NCBI GenBank assembly: GCA_009746045.1
Contig: RPFO01000366.1
Coordinates: 62,001-126,000 of the forward strand
Reading direction: 5' to 3'
Source of the DNA: Mesostigma viride
Taxonomy: Eukaryota > Streptophyta > Mesostigmatophyceae > Mesostigmatales > Mesostigmataceae
Length of the DNA: 64,000 bases
Shown: in pieces, positions 59,045 to 64,000 of the stretch
Layout of the letters: each line of letters starts with the position of its first letter
Numbering within the stretch: position 1 is the stretch's first letter
Program-made: the position numbers and the translations under genes
The notes under the pieces: model-generated
Database searches by the model: none
What the model saw: only the letters and a program-made list of their open reading frames with translations
Told to the model about the DNA's origin: nothing

Positions 59045-59981
59045 TTTCGCGGACCTCAACGCCCAGGGACGTGCGTGGCTGTTCTCGCTTTCCTTGCGGA
59101 GTGTGGGCTCGGCGTACCTTCGTGCTCTTCCCATGGCCCCCCCATTCGCCTTGGCTCCCAGCCACTACTCGGTGGCGCTCCGGCACCAGCTATTTGCCCC
59201 GCAGCCTCTTGTTCCGGCCGGGCGGCCTTGTGGTAGCTGTGGGCAGCCGCTGGATCCCACGGGGACTCACTACCTTGCCTGCATGGGGGCCAACAGAATC
59301 AGAATTGGTATTTGTATTTGCACACTGTCCTCCTGACAGTGGTGCTCGCCATGATTCGGTCGGTTTTCCCCCACGCGAACATCCGGTCCGAGGATGCGGA
59401 TGGCGCTGCCTTCTATTCCCCCAACCACCGGCCTGACATCGTGGTGCTGGACTTTGAGGGGGGTGGCCGGCATCTGCTTATTGACGTTTCGGTGGCGCGG
59501 CCCTTGGCTCTTAGCCACGTGGCTGGGGCCTCCCTCACGGCAGGTTACACGGCGGACCGGGCGGAGCGGGCCAAGCTCCTGGCCTACGGCGACGTCGGGC
59601 ACCATCGTGTGGTGCCCTTTGTCCTGGAGGAGTTTGGGGCCATGGGGCCCCTGACCTCCGCCTTCTTCAAGGAGTGTTGCCGGCTCCGGGAGGACCGGCT
59701 GGACCTGGAGGGCCAGCGGGCCCCATGGTCGGCGCGGACCTGGACGTCATATTGGCGTCAGCGCTTGTCGGTGGCGCTGACTCGGGCCATGGCTGACATC
59801 ATGCTCCGCCGTACGCGGGCTGATTTTGCGGTGCAGCAGGGCTATTAGGTTCCTCCGTTAGGCGTTTCCATTGGTCTTATCGTAGTATAGAGCTTTGACA
59901 TGGCTCTGTATATAGGTTTATAGCTGGGCGTTTGCTTTGGTTTGAGTGATTTCACTCTGCTGTAAGTAATTATATTTTTAA
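59045..59981 (+). mobile_element. LINE copy C, 5'-truncated, with one-base loss
   Basis: Begins TTTCGCGGACC right after TATATATATGCCAT and ends at the same kind of site, TATATATGCCAT (59982-59993). A G run near 59284-59288 has one G fewer than in copies B and D, which breaks the frame; the downstream part (59312-59848) is open. Confidence 0.85.
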
Positions 59982-59993
59982 TATATATGCCAT

Positions 59994-61280
59994 CTGACTC
60001 GTGCCGCCCGGCTGGCCCCAGCAGCATTTTTGGGCTCCGTCGCTCAGTCGTGGGCGGAAAGCTGCCGGCTCCTGCCCCTTTTGGCAACGGCAGCGCCTGA
60101 CCTCCTGGACCCCAGCAGCCCTTTGCCCTTCGTCACCGCCATCCAGGAGGCCTATGCTGAGATCCAGCAGGCCTGTTCTCCCGTCCGTGCCGCTCAGGCG
60201 GTACAGCGCCACCTGCCTCGCGGCACTCCCTCGGTCGCCTCCGTTCAATCTCCCGCCGCATTCCCTGCTCGCGTCATCGATAAACACCAGAAAACCTACG
60301 CGGGTATTCTGCACACGGCTGATTGGATTGCTCTTTTCGCGGACCTCAACGCCCAGGGACGTGCGTGGCTGTTCTCGCTTTCCTTGCGGAGTGTGGGCTC
60401 GGCGTACCTTCGTGCTCTTCCCATGGCCCCCCCATTCGCCTCGGCTCCCAGCCACTACTCGGTGGCGCTCCGGCACCAGCTATTTGCCCCGCAGCCTCTT
60501 GTTCCGGCCGGGCGGCCTTGTGGTAGCTGTGGGCAGCCGCTGGATCCCACGGGGACTCACTACCTTGCCTGCATGGGGGGCCAACAGAATCAGAATTGGT
60601 ATTTGTATTTGCACACTGTCCTCCTGACGGTGGTGCTCGCCATGATTCGGTCGGTTTTCCCCCACGCGAACATCCGGTCCGAGGATGCGGATGGCGCTGC
60701 CTTCTATTCCCCCAACCACCGGCCTGACATCGTGGTGCTGGACTTTGAGGGGGGTGGCCGGCATCTGCTTATTGACGTTTCGGTGGCGCGGCCCTTGGCT
60801 CTTAGCCACGTGGCTGGGGCCTCCCTCACGGCAGGTTACACGGCGGACCGGGCGGAGCGGGCCAAGCTCCTGGCCTACGGCGACGTCGGGCACCATCGTG
60901 TGGTGCCCTTTGTCCTGGAGGAGTTTGGGGCCATGGGGCCCCTGACCTCCGCCTTCTTCAAGGAGTGTTGCCGGCTCCGGGAGGACCGGCTGGACCTGGA
61001 GGGCCAGCGGGCCCCATGGTCGGCGCGGACCTGGACGTCATATTGGCGTCAGCGCTTGTCGGTGGCGCTGACTCGGGCCATGGCTGACATCATGCTCCGC
61101 CGTACGCGGGCTGATTTTGCGGTGCAGCAGGGCTATTAGGTTCCTCCCGTTAGGCGTTTCCATTGGTCTTATCGTAGTATAGAGCTTTGACATGGCTCTG
61201 TATATAGGTTTATAGCTGGGCGTTTGCTTTGGTTTGAGTGATTTCACTCTGTTGTAAGTAATTATATTTTTAATATATAT
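59994..61280 (+). mobile_element. LINE copy D, 5'-truncated
   Basis: Begins CTGACTCGTGCC directly after GCCAT and ends in the AT tail followed again by GCCAT (61281-61285). The frame is open from the start of the copy to 61139 and encodes part of RT's C-terminal region, the CCHC knuckle and the nuclease. Copies C and D share the boundary TATATATGCCAT, so both probably entered the same target string. Confidence 0.85.
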
Positions 61281-61285
61281 GCCAT

Positions 61286-64000
61286 CACGTCGCCCTTATT
61301 TTGTTACTGCAATATGCGGCCCATGGCGGCCACGGAACTACTAATCAGCTCAGTTGATCTGCTCGCTTAAGGAAAATTAGCTGAGCAGCAGGTTGCAAAA
61401 AGCCAAAAACCGGCCGGTAAGACCCAAATTCCGAACACCGATTCGAACTCACTGCTAGTGTCACCCCCTGGGTTATTAAATAAATGGCGCAAGCTGCGGT
61501 TGGAAGCTCGCGGGTGGCATCCCGGCCGCGGTGCACGCGGTTGACGCGGGCGGCAATATTGATCTTCTTTTTGCTGGACCCTGTATGCAATTTCATGGTA
61601 AGCTCGCTTTAACGTTACTTTCATGTTGCACTATCCATTTTGCGCTTGTAAAAACCCTTACTACATGTGTTTATTACACTAGGGACGCCGGACGTTCGTG
61701 CTGTTTGGCCGGCCTTTTTGCGTCCCACGTCGCGGTTTGATTTAAACTCAGTGCAGGCCGGCCCTCCGGCCGCGCGCGCTGCATGATATGGTGCCTCATG
61801 TGCAGTCGTTTGTCCACATTGTTGAAGTATTGATATTGACTGGTAGCTGTATGTGTTTTCTAACCGGCCCTGTTCCTCTTTACAGCTTGCAAGTTGCAAC
61901 TTCACATCAGCATTCGGTGCCTCAGTGCAGCACATGTCCTATAATAAGTCCCCGGCTCCTCGCGTATATATAATAAATATATACTGCTAGTCTTAATTGG
62001 GAATATATTTCAACATTGTAATTGATGGCCACCAATTTTTTATGATCTTGTGCTAGAGGTAGACCGCGGCCAGCTGTAACGAATATCACTAACGTAGTAC
62101 TGTTGATAAGCGCGCGCATGGAGGCAGCAGCTGTACGTTAATGACTTAGAATTACGTAATTTGTACAACCTTCAAAGTACTTGATTTTATCAAGCGGCCG
62201 ATAAGGTACATTTTCCTACTAGTACTAGCGATTACGACAAGAACTTTCTGTTAGACACATGCCAACATGACATACCTTACTGGACATATAGAAGAACTAA
62301 TGCTCGTAACTTCCCGCTCCACCATACCGGTCCCTGTAGTCCCCATGTTTGTGCTTGTGCCATGTACTGGCCACTTTGTAAGTTTGCTGTCCTGCAGATC
62401 ATTATTTTCTAGTCCCAGCGCAGCACATGAGCCGGGTGCGGATAGGACGAGGAGCGGATAGGATTGATCATATCAGACTGCCGACGCCTGCAGCAGCACG
62501 CCATGACCTATGATCTACATATAACTACTTTCTGTGCTTTCTGTGCTGACTGCTCGTGAGCTGGTGAGCCTGCATATTTGTAATGTTCATGCTTTAATGA
62601 CTGAGCCTCAACTTGTGCCTTAGTAACTCCCAAACTGGTGCCTATAAGACCACCCACAAGTTGCACACTGACACATGCACAAACGGTACACGAGCCTAGA
62701 CTAGCCATTATATGGCAGTCTCAACTGTATTCATGTACTGACTGGCCAGTATGTAACGCACTAAAGCAGAGACTCACAGGCAACCTGGCTCCCCGGCCAC
62801 CTAGCCACCAATCTGCACTACTAGGCAGTCTTCACCCTCTCCTTCAATAACCAAATCAGCCGTTACTTGCACGTAAAATAAAGCCAGATCTACCATGAAT
62901 AGTTATAAGGTGTCTCAGTCTACACTCCATTCCAGTGGAAGTAATGAGGGAGATTCTCAGCCATCCTGATGCGACTGTCCCGCATGGCAGTAGCACTTGG
63001 CAGAATACATGCACTCTAGGTGTCATTCCGGTCACGTGACTCAGCAGGGGTAATGGCAACTTAGTGTCCCTATGGCCCCTTGTGGTGCATCATGCATGCC
63101 GGATATGAACCCATCGGCGATCATCCGCTGACCCTGCATGGGATCGGTTTTGTAACTGCGCTGACATTCATTTGCTAGAGCTGCCAGCCCCGGACTGGCT
63201 GATGCTTGTAACTGCCCTTGGAACCCATCAGGTAGAGTTAGAATAACTGGTTATTCCGAATCGGCCTTATAATCAACATGACCTCCCCACGGAGGCATGT
63301 TATAATTTAATTTTTAATTTATAATCAAGCTAGGACTTATGTAGGTGCACCAGGGTACCCTCTTAACCTGTGATCAGAGTGCTGTCCTCTTAACCTGTGA
63401 TCAGAGTGCTGACCTCTTAACCTGTGACCAGAGTGCGAACCCCGGTCAGATGTTCAGGTATTCGAGGGACAGACGAGTGTACATGCAGTATGATTCTAGA
63501 TGCGTTTGCTGACCATATCAAAAAGTTGTGGTGAAACCCTTCCCGCGTGATTTGTTCTGCCACAAAAAGTCATGCAGATTTGCAACCATCATTGAGCTGC
63601 AATCAAAGTCTGCACGAGGAGGGTTTAGAGGTTGAACAAGTGAGGTCTAGCCAGGTGTATTTGTGCCGTTGCCTGCGTCAGGGAAGCGATCTAATAACTG
63701 CTGCTCTGTTTTTACGTGGTGTCATCTGCTTATGCAACGGCTTTGATTTGCATTGGTGTGATGCAGGGGACACTTTGCGTGGCCGGCGTCACCATCAATG
63801 GTGAGTACTGTCGGTCAGCTGGTATAGTATGCTGGCATGTGTACTATGATGATGAGGGACACGTATTCGAAATTCCGCCTCAGACTGAGCAGCATGGCCA
63901 CTTGCCCACATACATCGGCTGGCAGTCAGACCGCTCTGAAACAGCTAATACAGTATAAGATTTATAAGCATGGCACTGCTCGATCATGGATCAATGCCCG
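61286..64000. other. No gene or element recognised
   Basis: Moderate-GC sequence. ATG 61484 opens a 38-codon Ser/Arg/Ala-rich frame running into CATG/GTAAGC, a possible first exon with a targeting peptide, but no downstream exon could be linked. Near 63810 ATG/GTGAGT is another donor-like site. A 27-bp minisatellite lies at 63361-63441. The missing end of YR-1 may be here but was not identified. Confidence 0.4.
63361..63441 (+). repeat. Minisatellite, three 27-bp units
   Basis: TCTTAACCTGTGATCAGAGT followed by GCTGNCC starts at 63361, 63388 and 63415; the third unit is diverged. Confidence 0.9.

Noticed and set aside
61286-61380. The missing C-terminus of the tyrosine recombinase after the LINE cluster
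   Set aside because: No frame gave a convincing H/W...Y motif continuing from HSLRHGGATH.
61484-61597. First exon of a host gene with a targeting peptide
   Set aside because: A short Ser/Arg-rich frame before a GTAAGC donor is suggestive, but no second exon or homologous protein could be linked.

Overview
The window is eukaryotic and consists almost entirely of mobile elements nested in one another. I found no tRNA, rRNA or convincing host gene. The element set (Ty1/copia-like elements, a chromodomain Ty3/gypsy element, a piggyBac transposon, a non-LTR retrotransposon with a restriction-like endonuclease, and a tyrosine-recombinase retrotransposon with a 2A-like peptide) fits the genome of an alga or other protist. 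That placement is inference. No family name could be checked.

Layout. 1-1540 (-): gag-like frame running off the left edge. 1906-2992: giant palindromic element FB1, with a 5-bp target duplication. 4426-10992 (-): Copia-A (pol, gag, an extra ORF, 5' LTR). 12283-23417 (+): Copia-B, complete with both LTRs and the 5-bp duplication ACATG, inserted into the reverse transcriptase of an older element, Copia-C (11998-12282 and 23418-24217). A piggyBac element (20031-23354, TTAA duplication) sits inside the 3' LTR of Copia-B. 24218-24936: LTR of a further copia (Copia-F), broken into by a near full-length LINE (25661-29027, -). 29031-29798: small inverted-repeat element with tandem repeats. 30421-52186 (-): old Copia-D, with LTRs at both ends and the interior filled by a complete gypsy element (33288-44813, duplication TTGCT), palindromic element FB2 (45753-46625) and interlocking repeats (48774-51108). 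52440-52915: copia scrap. 53055-57803 (+): tyrosine-recombinase element, interrupted by an inverted-repeat insert (56113-56696) and cut off by a cluster of 5'-truncated LINE copies (57803-61280). 61286-64000: no element or gene recognised.

The most interesting system is the copia lineage. Its polyprotein order is Gag-UGA-integrase-protease-RT-RNase H, with the protease-like domain after the integrase, whereas copia normally has it before. Gag and Pol are in one frame separated by a single UGA (UGA CUA G in Copia-A once its Gag frameshift is allowed for, UGA CUG in Copia-B). An extra ORF precedes Gag, the RT box reads HGDD, the protease triad reads DTN, and the LTRs begin AGTTA and mostly end AACT. 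The palindromic FB elements share the AGTTA...TAACT ends and the 5-bp duplication, so they may be non-autonomous elements moved by this copia machinery (inference).

Other points: the gypsy element carries an RNase H1-type hybrid-binding (viroplasmin-like) ORF before gag and a 722-codon ORF of unknown function after pol. Several reading-frame breaks fall in G or C runs, so base-level sequence error is a real alternative to decay.
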